Shown here: piece by piece, positions 26,287 through 37,700 of the stretch
Position numbering within the stretch: the first letter of the stretch is position 1
How the letters are laid out: each line of letters begins with the position of its first letter
Translations under genes and position numbers: made by a program
The notes under the pieces: generated by a model
The model's input: the letters and a program-made list of their open reading frames with translations, nothing else
The model's database searches: none
What the model was told of the DNA's origin: nothing
NCBI GenBank assembly: GCA_964631605.1
Contig: CAZVYG010000004.1
Coordinates: 66,023 to 130,022, forward strand
DNA from: JARKQH01 sp964631605
GTDB lineage: Bacteria; Verrucomicrobiota; Verrucomicrobiia; Limisphaerales; UBA8199
Length of the DNA: 64,000 bases
Direction: 5' to 3'

Positions 26287-29200
26287 ATGAGAAGTAACCG
26301 CCGACTGATTCTGTACTGGCTGATCCTGGGCTTGGGCCTGTTCGCCTCTCGAAGCTGGGGACAGTTGCCGGAGGGCTGGAGCAATCTGGATATTGGGTCG
26401 CCCGGTTTGGCCGGCTCGGCCAGTTACAACGCGGGGGTTTGGACCGTCGAGGGTGGGGGCAGCGACATCTGGGGCACTTTTGATCAATTTCACTTTGTCT
26501 GCCGGGTTTCGGGCCCCGAGGCGGAAATCGTGGCGCGGGTGGAGACCCAGGAGGAAACCGATTCGTGGGCGAAAGCGGGGGTCATGTTCCGCGACAGCAC
26601 CGCGCCGGGCGCCGCCTTTGCGATGGTGGTGGCGACCCCCGGGAACGGGGTCAATTTCCAGTGGCGTCCGGTGACGGGGGGGGAAGCCTACAACTCGCAA
26701 ATCGCGGGTCTGACGCCGCCGTATTGGGTGAGACTGGTTCGGTCGGGCGACACGTTCAGCGGCTACTGGAGCGGCACGGGGCAGTCGTGGAGTTCGATCG
26801 GGCCCGGGCAGGTGGTTTCGATGAACCCGACGCCGCTGGTGGGTTTGTGTGTCACGGCGCACAACAACAATGAACTGAGCAGAAGCACCTTCAGCAACGT
26901 TTCGGCGACCAATGCCGCGAGCACGCTGGAAGCGCCTTTTGGCATCTATCGCGAGCTGTGGACCGGTCTTTCGTCGTCGGCGCCGACGCCGATGGATGCG
27001 CTGACCAACACCGCCTACAACCCGAACTGGCCGGATCGGCCGGTGACCATCTGGACGGCGGTGTTGCCGGAGATCGAGACCGCGTCGAACACGGGCATGA
27101 ATGAATACGGGCAGCGGCTGCGGGGGTTTGTGGTGCCGCCGGTGTCTGGTGCGTATGTTTTCCAGGTGGCCAGTGATGACAGCTCGGTGGTGTATCTGGG
27201 CACTGGGGAAGAGGCGACGGGCCTGCAGGCGATTGCGTGGGTGAACGGGTGGACCAATCCGCGCGAGTGGTTTCGGGAGGCCAATCAGACCTCTGCGGCG
27301 ATTCAACTGGAGCAGGGCCGGCGGTATTACGTGGAGGCCTTGATGCGCCAGGGTTATGGGGGGGACAACTTCAGCCTGCGATGGATTCTACCCGATGGCA
27401 CGATTGAGGAACCGATTGCGGGGCAAAGCACCCCCAGCGGGACACGCGTGGTGCCGTGCTCGGGGGTGGTGAGCCCGCCGGGGATTTACGAGCAGACGAC
27501 CAATGGCACTGGGATGGAAGGCGTGGCGATGCGGTTGCAGGTGCTGAGCACCAACCGCAGCCCGATGGTTTATCAATGGCGCAGGAATGGCACGAATCTG
27601 CCCGGGCCGGCAGCCCTTGCGTCGGTGCTGGTGATCAGCAATCCGACGCCCGCGCTTGATCAGGGGCTGGTTTATGCGTGTGTGCTCTCCAACGCAGCGG
27701 GTGCCATCACCAGCGCGCCGGTCACGCTCGAGGTGCTTGCCGACACGAACCCTCCCGAGTGCGTGAAAGTCTTCAACCTCTCGACGAGCCTGGTTCAGAT
27801 CGTCTTCTCGGAGCCGCTGGCCACGGTGACTGCGACCAACCCCGGCTCCTATCGGTTCACCAACGGCCTGGCGGTCAACACCGTCACGTTAAGCGCGGAT
27901 GGCGCGACCGTTCTGCTGGGCACGGCGCCGCTGACGTTGGGGAGCAATTACAGCATTTTGCTGACGAACCTTTACGATCGCGCCAGCGTCTCGAACCGCC
28001 TGGCGGCGGGAACGCTGGCAAACTTCACGGCGTCGTCGTACGCGGTATTCGACGTGGGCACGCCTTCGAGTCCTGCTGTTGGCAGTGACATCACGCCCAC
28101 GGGCCTGGCGCTGACGGCTGGCGGGGCGGGGATTGGGGGGAGCGCGGACCAGTTTGGTTTTGCGTGCCAGATGTTGAGCGGGGACTTTGATATTCGGGGT
28201 CGTGTGGCCAGCTTTGTGGCGCCGGAGGTCTGGGCCAAGGCGGGTTTGATGGCGCGGGAGACAGTGGATCCCAAGGCGCGGTTTGCAGGGGTGTTCAGCG
28301 CTCCCGCCATGCATGGGAGTTCTTTTGAATGGCGCGATGCGGAAGCCGGCAACACGCAGAAGGCCGGGGCGTTCCCGCCGAATTATCCCCACACGTGGAT
28401 TCGTCTCAAGCGCGCCGGCAACGTTTTCACCGGGTACGCAGGTTTCGACGGGATCAACTGGACCCAACTGGGTTCGGCGACGCTGACGATGCCATCGCAA
28501 ATTTACGTTGGCTGGGCGTTGAGCAGCCAAAACTCGGCGGCGGTGGCCAACGCCACCTTTGCCGACCAAGGGCCGGCTGTGGGGGCGGTGCTGGCTGCGA
28601 CGGCGAGCCCCTACGCCCCGCCCGGCCCCTCGAGCCGCAAGACGCCGATTTCAATTACGGAAATCATGTATAAACCGGCTCCTCGGGCGGATACCAACAA
28701 CCTCGAGTTCATTGAGATTTTCAATTCGAATCCGTGGTTCCACGACCTGAGCGGGTACCGTCTGGTGGCGGATGAAATGGAATACACCTTCCCGCCCAAC
28801 TCGCGGCTGAACGCGGGCGCTTTCCTGGTGATCGCGGCCGCGCCCGAGAGCATCCGCCAAGTCTATGGCATCACGAATGTCACCGGTCCCTACGCGGGGA
28901 GCCTGAAGAAATCCGGCACGATCAAGCTGCTGGACGAGCTCGGGTCTGAATTGTTGATCATCCCCTACGCTTCGGACCCGCCGTGGCCGGCCGCGCCCCA
29001 TGGCGCCGGCCACTCGCTGGTGCTGGCTCAGCCCAGTTACGGCGAGCGGGATGTGCGCGCCTGGGCAGCCAGCGATATCGTAGGCGGTTCTCCGGGCCAG
29101 ATGGAGGCGTTCCGTCCGAGCCCCCTGAGAAACGTGGTGATCAACGAGATTCTGGCTCACACGGACCTGCCGCAATGGGACTATATCGAGCTTTACAACC

Positions 29201-32200
29201 ACTCGACGCAGGCGGTGAACCTTGCCGGTTGCACGCTGAGCGACGATCCGGCCACCAATAAGTATGTCTTCCCGCCCGGCACCCTGATTCCGGCGCGGGG
29301 GTTCCTCGTCTTTTACGAGACCAACCTGAACTTTTCGCTCAATGCGGCGGGGGAGACCGTCTATTTCCGCAATGCCGAGGGCACGCGGGTTCTGGATGCG
29401 CTGCGGTTCGAGGCGCAGGAGAACGGCGTGGCATATGGGCGGTGGCCGGACGGGGCGCGCGAGTTTTACCGGCTGGCATCCCTCACGCCCGGGGCGGGCA
29501 ACGCGGCGATCCGGCGGGAGACGGTCGTGATCAACGAAATCATGTATAACTCCGTGCACCGGAACGACGATTGGCAATATGTCGAGCTGCACAACCGGGG
29601 GTCGGCGATGGTGAACCTGGGGAACTGGCGGCTCAGCGGCGGGATTGGTTACGAGTTTCCGCCTGACACGTTCCTGGCGCCGGGCGGGTATTTGGTGGTG
29701 GCCCGCAACGCCAGCCTGCTGCGCACCAATTACACCCAACTAAACGCCACCAATTGCCTCGGGGACTTCGGCGGGCGCCTGGCGCACAACGGCGAGCGCA
29801 TTGTGCTCACGATGCCGGATGTGATTCTTTCCACCAATGAGCTGGGGGTGGTCAGCACCAACAAGGTGCAAATCGCGGTAAACGAGGTGGAGTATCAAAC
29901 CGGCGGGGCTTGGGGCGAATGGTCCGACGGCGGCGGCAGCAGCCTGGAGTTGATTGATCCGGCGGCCAACAACCGGCTGGGCGCGAACTGGGCTGACAGC
30001 GACGAGACGCAGAAATCGGCGTGGATGACCCTTGAAACCACGGGCGTTTTGGACCATGGAAACAACTACGACTCGGGCATCCTGTACGGCCAGTTGGGCC
30101 TGCTCGACGCGGGCGAATGCCTCGTGGACGCCGTTGAAGTCCGTCCCGGCACGACCGGTTCAAATCTTGCAGCGAACCCCGACTTCGAGAGCGGCACCGC
30201 CAACTGGTGGATGCAGGGGAACCATTCCCGGTCCAGCCGCGAGACGGGGAGCGGGTATTTGAGCAGCGGCTGTTTGCATGTCCGCGCCTCGAATCGGATG
30301 TGGACCGGGGACAATTCCTGCCAATTTGCTCTGCTGAGCAACACGTTGCAGGAAGGTCAGACTGCCACGCTGCGCCTGCGCGCGCGCTGGCTCAAAGGCG
30401 CCCGCGAAATCCTCCTTCGGCTCAACGGCAACTGGCTGGAGGTGGTTGGCCCCATGGACATTCCCCGGAACCTGGGCACGCCGGGCGCGCGCAACAGCCG
30501 CGCGGTGAGCGCCGCGCCGCCCGCCATTTACGAAGTGACGCACACTCCCTCGCTGCCAGCGGCGTATCAGCCGGCGGTGGTGACCGCTCGCGTTCATGCG
30601 CCGTCCGGCTTGCGCAACGCGTATCTGTACTACCGGATTGATCCGGCGGCGGCCTACACGGCCGTCGCGTTGCGTGACACCGGCACCGGCGGGGATGCGG
30701 TGGCCAACGATGGGGTGTTCAGCGGGAGCATTCCCGGCCAGCCCGCGGGCACCCTCGTCGCCTTTTACGTTGATGCCAGTGACAACCTGTTCAACATTGC
30801 CCGGTATCCCGCCTTGTTTGACAACACCCGCCCGGTGCGGGAATGCCTGATCCGCTTCGGCGATCCCGAGCCTGGGGGAAGCTTCAGCGTTTATCATCTT
30901 TGGGTCAGCCAGACCAACGTGAACCGCTGGAGTGGGATGTCGGACCTGAGCAACGAGCTTCACGATGGCACCTTCGTTTCCGGTTCGCGGGTGATCTACA
31001 ACGTCCAGGCGCGTTTTGCGGGCAGTCCGTATCATCAGGGCTTTGACAGCCCCAGCGGCAACCTCTGCCACTACAAATGGGTTTTCCCCGATGACGACAA
31101 ATTCCTTGGCGCCACCTCGTTCAATAAACTCCATCAACCCGGCAACGGCGCCGGCGACGACCTCAGCATCCAGCGTGAACAGATCGCCAACTCGTTTCTG
31201 CGGCACCTGGGCGTGCCCTGGCTGAACCGGCGCCATGTTGCGGTTTTCGTCAACGGCGTCCGGCGCGGCACGCTCATGGAGGACGCCCAAACGCCGGACG
31301 ATGATCTTGTGGAGCAATGGTTCCCCGGCGACGACGGCGGGTGGCTTTACAAGATGCAGCCGTGGTTCGAGTTCGGGCCGTTCCCGAGCGGCTCCTACGT
31401 GCCGTTCAACAATGCGTCCTGGTGCAACCTGATGCCTTACACCACCACCGGGGGGGTGAAGAAGACGGCCCGATACCGCTACAATTTCCTGGTCCGCCAG
31501 ACGCCGAGCTTCGAGAACGATTACACGAATGTGTTTTCGCTGATTGACGCGGCCAGCACCTATGGCACGGCCGGTTACGCCGAGCGCATGGAACAGTTGG
31601 CGGACATGGAGAACTGGATGCGGGTGTTTGCGGCCAACCATGCCGCCGGCAACTGGGACGCGTTTGGCTGTCCGAACGCTCAGAACCTGTACGGCTATGT
31701 GGGCACCCAAGGCACCCGTTATTCGCTGCTGATGTTCGACTTCAACATTGTCATCGGGAACGGTTCGTGGGGTCCGGGGCAGTCGCTCTTCGCGGGCAAC
31801 TGGCAGGATCCCAACACGCAGAATATCTACAATGAACCGGTCTTTCGGCGGATGTATTGGCGCGCCCTGGAGGAGCTGATCAACGGACCGCTGGACGTCA
31901 ACGTCAGCGGCCCGCTGATGGATGCGAAGTACCAGGCCTTCGCCGCCAACGGGCTGCAGGTAGAAAACCCGAGCGGAGCGATCAAGAACTGGCTCACCCA
32001 GGCCCGCAGCAGCATTGCCGCCCAACTGGGCGCCGCCAATGCCCCGGCCTTCACCCTTAATCCCAACCTTACCTTCAGCAACAACGTAGTTTTTCTCACC
32101 GGCCAGGCGCCGGTGGGGATCAAGTCGGTCCGGGTCAACGGGGCCGATTGGCCGCTGAGTTGGACCGACGTGAAGACCTGGCGCATCGCCGTCCCGCTGG

Positions 32201-34662
32201 TCACCGGGTCCAATTTTCTCAGCGTGGTGGGTGTGGATATCAACGGTCAACCCGTTGTCGGGGCCAGCAACGCCCTGTCGGCGGTTTATCCGGGCGTCCT
32301 GCCGGCGGCCTCGAATCACTTGGTGATTAGTGAAATCCAGTATGCGGCGGCGGTGCCGGGGTCCGAGTTCGTGGAGTTGTTCAACACGTCGAGCAATGTC
32401 ACCTTCGATCTGTCGAACCTGGAGGTGCGAGGCGCAGGGTACAGCTTCCCGCCAGGCGCCACCATCGGTCCGCGTGAATACCGTGTGTTGGCGGCCAATC
32501 TGACGGCCTACGCCGCCGCCTACGGGGCTTCCGCGCCGGCCTACGCGGCGTTCGGCGGCACGTTGCAGCAGGATGGCGAGACCCTTACGCTCCTGTGGCC
32601 GGATTCCGGCGAGCGGGTCACTCGGGTGAAGTATCGCAACGGGCGAGGCTGGCCGGCCGCGACCCACGGGGGCAGCTCGCTTCAGTTGCGGGATGCGCTG
32701 CAGGACAATTGGCGGCCGGCCAACTGGGCGATGGCTTTGCCGAACACTCCGCCCGAGCCGCAATGGGTGTTTGTTTCTTCGAATGTCACCGTCAATGGGA
32801 AGACCCTGCTGCTTTATCTCGGGTCGGCCGGGGAAATTTTCCTGGACGATTTGGCGGTGAGGCAGGGGGGCGGCGCCAACCGGGTCGTGAACGGCGATTT
32901 CGAGTCGCCGCTGGCGGGGAGCTGGACGTTGTCCGCCAATTTTGCCCAATCCACGCTGGACACGACCATCAAGCGCAGTGGCAACTCGAGTTTGAGAATG
33001 GTGGCCACCGCCGCCGGCTCGGGCAGCGGCAATGCGGTCTATCAAACCATCAGCAGCCTGACGTCGGGGCAATACACGATCAGCTTCTGGTTTCTTCAGA
33101 CGACCAACGGCGGGCCGTTGACCGTGCGGTTCAACTCGTCAACCGGCATTACGACCAATCCGGCTCCGCCGTCCGCGGGCGCGCTCGCGGTGGCAACGCC
33201 GGGGGCGCCCAACAGCGTGGCCGCGTCGCTGGCGCCATTTCCGCCCCTGTTTATCAACGAAATCCAGGCCGAGAACCTTTCGGGCCCGACCAACGGCGTT
33301 GGCCAGCGCGTGCCCTGGATTGAGCTTTACAATGCGGGGACGCAGGCCGTTTCGCTCACACAACTCTTCCTTGCGAACAATTACACCAACCTGGCGCAAT
33401 GGTCGTTTCCAACGGGCACCGTGATCCCCGCGCGGGGCTTCAAGGTGGTCTTTGCGGACGCACAAAGCCACTTGTCCACCTCCAACGAACCCCACTGCAA
33501 TTTTACGCTGGCCGCCGGGGCCGGGGACGTGGTCCTGAGCCGGCTGGGTTCCCAGGGGCAACCCGAGGTCCTGGACATTCTCACCTATGCGGGTGTGCAG
33601 GCGGACCGCGCTTACGGGTCCATCCCGGAGGGGCAGAGTTTTGATCAGCGCCAACTGTTCTTTGCGACGCCGGGCGCGACGAATAATCCGGCGAGTCCGA
33701 GCGCGCAGGTGTTCATCAATGAGTGGATGGCCGACAATAACGCCACGCTGGCCGATCCGGCGGATAATGACTTCGAAGATTGGTTCGAGCTCTACAATGC
33801 GGGGTCGGAGTCCGTTGACCTGGGCGGCTTTTACCTGACGGACAACCTCACAAACAAGTTTCAGTACGCGATTCCCGCGACCGGACGGTATGTGGTGCCG
33901 CCGGGCGGGTTCGTGCTGGTGTGGGCTGACGGCGAGACTGGTCAAAACAACACAAACCGCCCGGACCTCCACGTCAATTTCAAACTGGACAAGCAGGGCG
34001 AGGCCATCGGCCTGTTCGGCGCCGATGGTGCGGTGGTGGACGTTGTCACCTTTGGCCCCCAAACCACGGATGTCAGCCTGGGCCGCCAACCCGACGGCGG
34101 CTCCACCCTGGTTGCCATGACGGTGGCCACCCCGCGGACCAACAACTTCCTTCCGAACACCGCGCCCAGCCTGCCGGACCTCCCCGATCGGTATGTTTAC
34201 CTAGGGGAGACCCTGGCGTTTCAAGTGGTCGCCGAGGATGCGGATTTGCCGCCTCAAACGCTGTCCTTTGCTCTAGAACCGGGCGGTCCTCCTGCCGCCA
34301 GCATTCAGCCAGCCACGGGCGATTTCTTGTGGCAACCGGTTGCCGGGGACCTGGGCACGAACGTGGTGGGCATCCGCGTGACGGACAACGGGACACCGCC
34401 CATGAGCGCCACGACGGCTTTCGCGGTTGTGGTCATCGGTCCGCCCACGCTGCAGCAGGTGCAGGTCGCCGCGGAGACATTGCGGCTTTCGTGGTTCGGT
34501 TATCCGGGGCGGGTCTATCGCCTGGAATTCAGGAGCAGCCTCGAGGCGGGTCCGTGGACACCGGCCAGTCCCGACCTGGCGGGCGCCGGGGCGGAAATCA
34601 GTGTGGACATTGACACGTCGGCTCCCGGGCCCGGCTTCTACCGCCTGCGGTTGATCGAGTGA
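26287..34662 (+). CDS. Giant exported lamin-tail/CotH-kinase-like protein (2,791 aa)
   Basis: Start ATG 26287 with a signal peptide (LILYWLILGLGLFASRSWGQ). Approximate order by residue: DUF1349-like 30-210; PA14-like 220-390 (SDDSSVVYLGTGEEATG, GYGGDNFSLRW); Ig 400-480; SbsA-like Ig; second DUF1349-like 600-770; lamin-tail domains near 783, 948 and 1077 (ITEIMYKP, VINEILAH, VINEIMYN); CotH-kinase-like region about 1530-1870 (FNKLHQPGNGAGDDLSIQRE, SLLMFDFNIVIG); further lamin-tail domains near 2008, 2318 and 2472; cadherin-like Ig near 2624; FYRLRLIE end. CotH proteins phosphorylate secreted proteins in spore formers. Whether this one is active is unknown. No stop or frame break in 8.4 kb. Confidence 0.82.
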   Translation: MRSNRRLILYWLILGLGLFASRSWGQLPEGWSNLDIGSPGLAGSASYNAGVWTVEGGGSDIWGTFDQFHFVCRVSGPEAEIVARVETQEETDSWAKAGVMFRDSTAPGAAFAMVVATPGNGVNFQWRPVTGGEAYNSQIAGLTPPYWVRLVRSGDTFSGYWSGTGQSWSSIGPGQVVSMNPTPLVGLCVTAHNNNELSRSTFSNVSATNAASTLEAPFGIYRELWTGLSSSAPTPMDALTNTAYNPNWPDRPVTIWTAVLPEIETASNTGMNEYGQRLRGFVVPPVSGAYVFQVASDDSSVVYLGTGEEATGLQAIAWVNGWTNPREWFREANQTSAAIQLEQGRRYYVEALMRQGYGGDNFSLRWILPDGTIEEPIAGQSTPSGTRVVPCSGVVSPPGIYEQTTNGTGMEGVAMRLQVLSTNRSPMVYQWRRNGTNLPGPAALASVLVISNPTPALDQGLVYACVLSNAAGAITSAPVTLEVLADTNPPECVKVFNLSTSLVQIVFSEPLATVTATNPGSYRFTNGLAVNTVTLSADGATVLLGTAPLTLGSNYSILLTNLYDRASVSNRLAAGTLANFTASSYAVFDVGTPSSPAVGSDITPTGLALTAGGAGIGGSADQFGFACQMLSGDFDIRGRVASFVAPEVWAKAGLMARETVDPKARFAGVFSAPAMHGSSFEWRDAEAGNTQKAGAFPPNYPHTWIRLKRAGNVFTGYAGFDGINWTQLGSATLTMPSQIYVGWALSSQNSAAVANATFADQGPAVGAVLAATASPYAPPGPSSRKTPISITEIMYKPAPRADTNNLEFIEIFNSNPWFHDLSGYRLVADEMEYTFPPNSRLNAGAFLVIAAAPESIRQVYGITNVTGPYAGSLKKSGTIKLLDELGSELLIIPYASDPPWPAAPHGAGHSLVLAQPSYGERDVRAWAASDIVGGSPGQMEAFRPSPLRNVVINEILAHTDLPQWDYIELYNHSTQAVNLAGCTLSDDPATNKYVFPPGTLIPARGFLVFYETNLNFSLNAAGETVYFRNAEGTRVLDALRFEAQENGVAYGRWPDGAREFYRLASLTPGAGNAAIRRETVVINEIMYNSVHRNDDWQYVELHNRGSAMVNLGNWRLSGGIGYEFPPDTFLAPGGYLVVARNASLLRTNYTQLNATNCLGDFGGRLAHNGERIVLTMPDVILSTNELGVVSTNKVQIAVNEVEYQTGGAWGEWSDGGGSSLELIDPAANNRLGANWADSDETQKSAWMTLETTGVLDHGNNYDSGILYGQLGLLDAGECLVDAVEVRPGTTGSNLAANPDFESGTANWWMQGNHSRSSRETGSGYLSSGCLHVRASNRMWTGDNSCQFALLSNTLQEGQTATLRLRARWLKGAREILLRLNGNWLEVVGPMDIPRNLGTPGARNSRAVSAAPPAIYEVTHTPSLPAAYQPAVVTARVHAPSGLRNAYLYYRIDPAAAYTAVALRDTGTGGDAVANDGVFSGSIPGQPAGTLVAFYVDASDNLFNIARYPALFDNTRPVRECLIRFGDPEPGGSFSVYHLWVSQTNVNRWSGMSDLSNELHDGTFVSGSRVIYNVQARFAGSPYHQGFDSPSGNLCHYKWVFPDDDKFLGATSFNKLHQPGNGAGDDLSIQREQIANSFLRHLGVPWLNRRHVAVFVNGVRRGTLMEDAQTPDDDLVEQWFPGDDGGWLYKMQPWFEFGPFPSGSYVPFNNASWCNLMPYTTTGGVKKTARYRYNFLVRQTPSFENDYTNVFSLIDAASTYGTAGYAERMEQLADMENWMRVFAANHAAGNWDAFGCPNAQNLYGYVGTQGTRYSLLMFDFNIVIGNGSWGPGQSLFAGNWQDPNTQNIYNEPVFRRMYWRALEELINGPLDVNVSGPLMDAKYQAFAANGLQVENPSGAIKNWLTQARSSIAAQLGAANAPAFTLNPNLTFSNNVVFLTGQAPVGIKSVRVNGADWPLSWTDVKTWRIAVPLVTGSNFLSVVGVDINGQPVVGASNALSAVYPGVLPAASNHLVISEIQYAAAVPGSEFVELFNTSSNVTFDLSNLEVRGAGYSFPPGATIGPREYRVLAANLTAYAAAYGASAPAYAAFGGTLQQDGETLTLLWPDSGERVTRVKYRNGRGWPAATHGGSSLQLRDALQDNWRPANWAMALPNTPPEPQWVFVSSNVTVNGKTLLLYLGSAGEIFLDDLAVRQGGGANRVVNGDFESPLAGSWTLSANFAQSTLDTTIKRSGNSSLRMVATAAGSGSGNAVYQTISSLTSGQYTISFWFLQTTNGGPLTVRFNSSTGITTNPAPPSAGALAVATPGAPNSVAASLAPFPPLFINEIQAENLSGPTNGVGQRVPWIELYNAGTQAVSLTQLFLANNYTNLAQWSFPTGTVIPARGFKVVFADAQSHLSTSNEPHCNFTLAAGAGDVVLSRLGSQGQPEVLDILTYAGVQADRAYGSIPEGQSFDQRQLFFATPGATNNPASPSAQVFINEWMADNNATLADPADNDFEDWFELYNAGSESVDLGGFYLTDNLTNKFQYAIPATGRYVVPPGGFVLVWADGETGQNNTNRPDLHVNFKLDKQGEAIGLFGADGAVVDVVTFGPQTTDVSLGRQPDGGSTLVAMTVATPRTNNFLPNTAPSLPDLPDRYVYLGETLAFQVVAEDADLPPQTLSFALEPGGPPAASIQPATGDFLWQPVAGDLGTNVVGIRVTDNGTPPMSATTAFAVVVIGPPTLQQVQVAAETLRLSWFGYPGRVYRLEFRSSLEAGPWTPASPDLAGAGAEISVDIDTSAPGPGFYRLRLIE

Positions 34663-34701
34663 GCGAGGGACGGGAGGACGCGTTGGCCGCGGCTCAACCT
34701 C

Positions 34702-34727
34702 CGCCCGGTTCGAGGGCGAACCGGGCG
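34702..34727. terminator. Hairpin between convergent genes
   Basis: A perfect 11-bp stem CGCCCGGTTCG / CGAACCGGGCG with loop AGGG, 40 bp after the giant gene's stop and 23 bp before the stop of the GH2 gene on the other strand. No T tract follows on either side, so it is a likely but unproven bidirectional terminator. Confidence 0.5.
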
Positions 34728-34749
34728 TGCTGACCGCAGGGCGGGGGCG

Positions 34750-37700
34750 TCACGGCAGGCGCTGGCGGGCCAATTGGGCCGGGTTTTCGTTGCGGCCGAA
34801 CGGGCGCAGCCTGAAACGGTAACTGGTCTGCTCGCAGGGGATCAGATACTGCGGATGCGGCCAGGCGCCCCAACTGTCGTCGCCGCCCACTCCCTGTTGG
34901 ACGAGGTCGAGATTCAGCACGACGAGATCGCGCCGCGGCAACTCGAAGGGGTGTTCGGCGCTCTGCAGATCGTCGGTCGTGTGGTGCAGCGCATTGACGC
35001 TGAGCAGCGGCAGGCCCACAGCGAGCAAGCCCACGCCCTTGCGATGGATCAAGGCCGCCCAGCGAACCTCGGTTTTGTTGCCGCTCTCGCCCGGCTCGAC
35101 ATAATCCCAGTAGAACTGGTCGCGGACCGTGCCGGCATACCGCCCGACCCGGGCGTCTTTGCGGTCAAGATAAGTTTCGTGGGGACCCGGTCCGAACCAT
35201 TCGATCCGGTCGAAGCCCTGGGGCATGACCATCTGCATGCCCAGCCGCGGGAGTTTGGGCCGATCGGTCTTGTCCGGCTTGAACCGGGCGGCCACCTGGA
35301 CGTCCCCGCTGCCGTAAACGGTGTAGTCCGTCTCCCAGGCGGCTTCGGCTTTTGGCAGCCGGTGCGCGGTTTTGATGACGATGGCGGTTCCATCCGCCTC
35401 GGAGAGGGCCTGGAAGCTGGTGAGTTGGGCGCCGGCATGGGCGTAGCGCCAAAAGCCTTGCGAGCGGGCCATGTTGCGTCCGCGGTCGTTATCGGTCGGG
35501 GCGCGCCAGAAATCCGGTCGCAACGGCGATTCAATCAGCTCGGTGCCGCGGAATTTCAGTGAGGCCAGCGTGCCGGCTTGTTTGTCAAAGGTGACGACAA
35601 AGTCCTTGCCGGTGACGACGGTTTTGAGGCTGGTTTCGTTCAAGGCCAGGCGCGGCATTGCGGCGGGATTCAGCGCGGGCGCGGGCGCCGCATCGGGCAG
35701 TTTGAACTGGTCCCACGCGACCTCATGGCCTTTTTTGGCCCAAGGCTGGTCGGTTTTGAGGCGGAAGTTGACCTCGAGGAAGTATTCCCTGCCCGGTTCC
35801 GGGGCAAAGGGCTTGACCGGGACGGTGATTGGCTTGCTGGCCCGCGGAGGGAGGTCGGGCACGGGGAGGGAGCCCGTCTGCAATTCGGCGCCGTCGGCGG
35901 TCAGCCGCCACACGGCTTCGACGACGTCGTTGAGGTTGAGGAAGTCGTACCAGTTTCGGATTTCGAGGGTGCGGGCAGCCAGGTCGGCGGGCCGGGAGTG
36001 GATGTACTGATAAATGTGTTTGACTTCATGCAGGCCGGGGTGGGGACGGCGGTCGGGCGTCACCAAGCCGTTGCAGCAAAAGTTCTGGTCGCTTGGGGTT
36101 CCCGGGGGGCCGTAATCGCCGCCAAAGGCCCAATAGTCCCTGGTGTTCCAGGGCGTGGGGACGGGTTTGGCCTGGTCCAAGCTGAGCCACAGCGCCAGCG
36201 CCGGCTCGGCGCCCCGGCTGGCGCGGGCGAGCTCGGCCGGGCTCAGGGCTCGGGCGTAAATGCGGGCTTCCCTGATCAACCCTGCGAACTTGCGTTCGGG
36301 ATGTTCGGCGTTGCCGCCGATCTCGACGGGGTAGGCCGCCGAGGCGACCTTGCCCTCGAAGGGGGTGGTCGCCAGGCGCTTGCCATCCAGGTAGAGCGCC
36401 AGCTCGCGCCCGTCAAAGGTTCCAGCCACGGTGTGCCAATGGCCCACCCAATCCTCCGGCAGGGGGGCGTTGACGGTGACCCATCCGCGGGAGCGGGCGG
36501 CGTCAAAGACAAAGAATTCGAGGGACCGGCCATTGGCGACCTGGAGCGCCCACTGGGTATCGCCCTTGCTGATCATCGTGCTGTGGCCGCTGGCGGGGGA
36601 GGGTTTGACGGTGGCCTCGAGTGTCAGCGGGCCGGTGATGTCCAGATGCGCCGCGTCGGGCAGTCGGACGGCGCCGGCAAGCTGCCCTTCGATGAACTGG
36701 CCACCTGGCAGATGGAGTTGGAGGCCGTGCTGGCTGCGGTCGCGCAGGGAGTAGGCGGAAGGGACGGGTTTGCGCTGGGCCTGGTCCACCCAATCCCAGA
36801 TGAAACCGCCCTGGAGATAGGGAAGGGTGTAGATCAAGTCCCAATAGAGCCACATGTTGCCGCTGCTGTTGCCCATGGCGTGAGAGTACTCGCACATGAT
36901 CAGGGGCCGGGTGCGGCGGTCCTGGGCGGGGAGCTTCGATCCCCAACTGCCGATGGCTTTGCCCTCGGCGTAATCCTTCAACTGCGAGGGTGGGGGATAC
37001 ATGGGGCAATAGATGTCGGTGTTGCGCGCGAAGATGGCCCGCTCGTAGTGCACGGGTCGGGTCGGGTCCCGCTGCTTGATCCAGTCATAAGTGGCTTCGA
37101 AATTGGGGCCGTTGCCCGCTTCGTTGCCCAGGGACCAGATGACGATCGAGGGATGGTTCTTGTTGCGCTCGACCATCCGCATGGTGCGGTCCAGGTGCGC
37201 CTCGCGCCACTCGGGCACCCGGGCGAGGGTCTTTTCGCCATAGCCCATGCCGTGGCTTTCGATGTTGGCTTCGTCAATGAGGTAAATTCCATAGCGGTCG
37301 CACAGGTCGTACCAGGCGGGCTGGTTGGGGTAATGACAGCAGCGGACGGCGTTTATATTGTTTTGTTTCATCAGGAGGATGTCGCGGATCATGCTTTCGA
37401 CGGTAATCGCCTGGCCGAGGTCGGGGTCGGTCTCGTGGCGGTTCACCCCTTTGAAGAGAATCCGCCGCCCGTTGACCAGCAGGTTGCCCTCCTTGATTTC
37501 GACGGTGCGGAAGCCGACATTGGCGGGGATCACCTCGACCACCTTCCCGGCACTGTCTTTGAGGGTCAGCAGCAGCTTGTAGAGATGAGGCGTTTCGGCC
37601 GACCACGGCAACACGTCCGGGACGGTGGTGGAGATTTCGGCCTGGCCGCCGGTCCCATCCGGTTTCACGCGCAACTGTATCTTCGGCTGGGCCACTTTGC

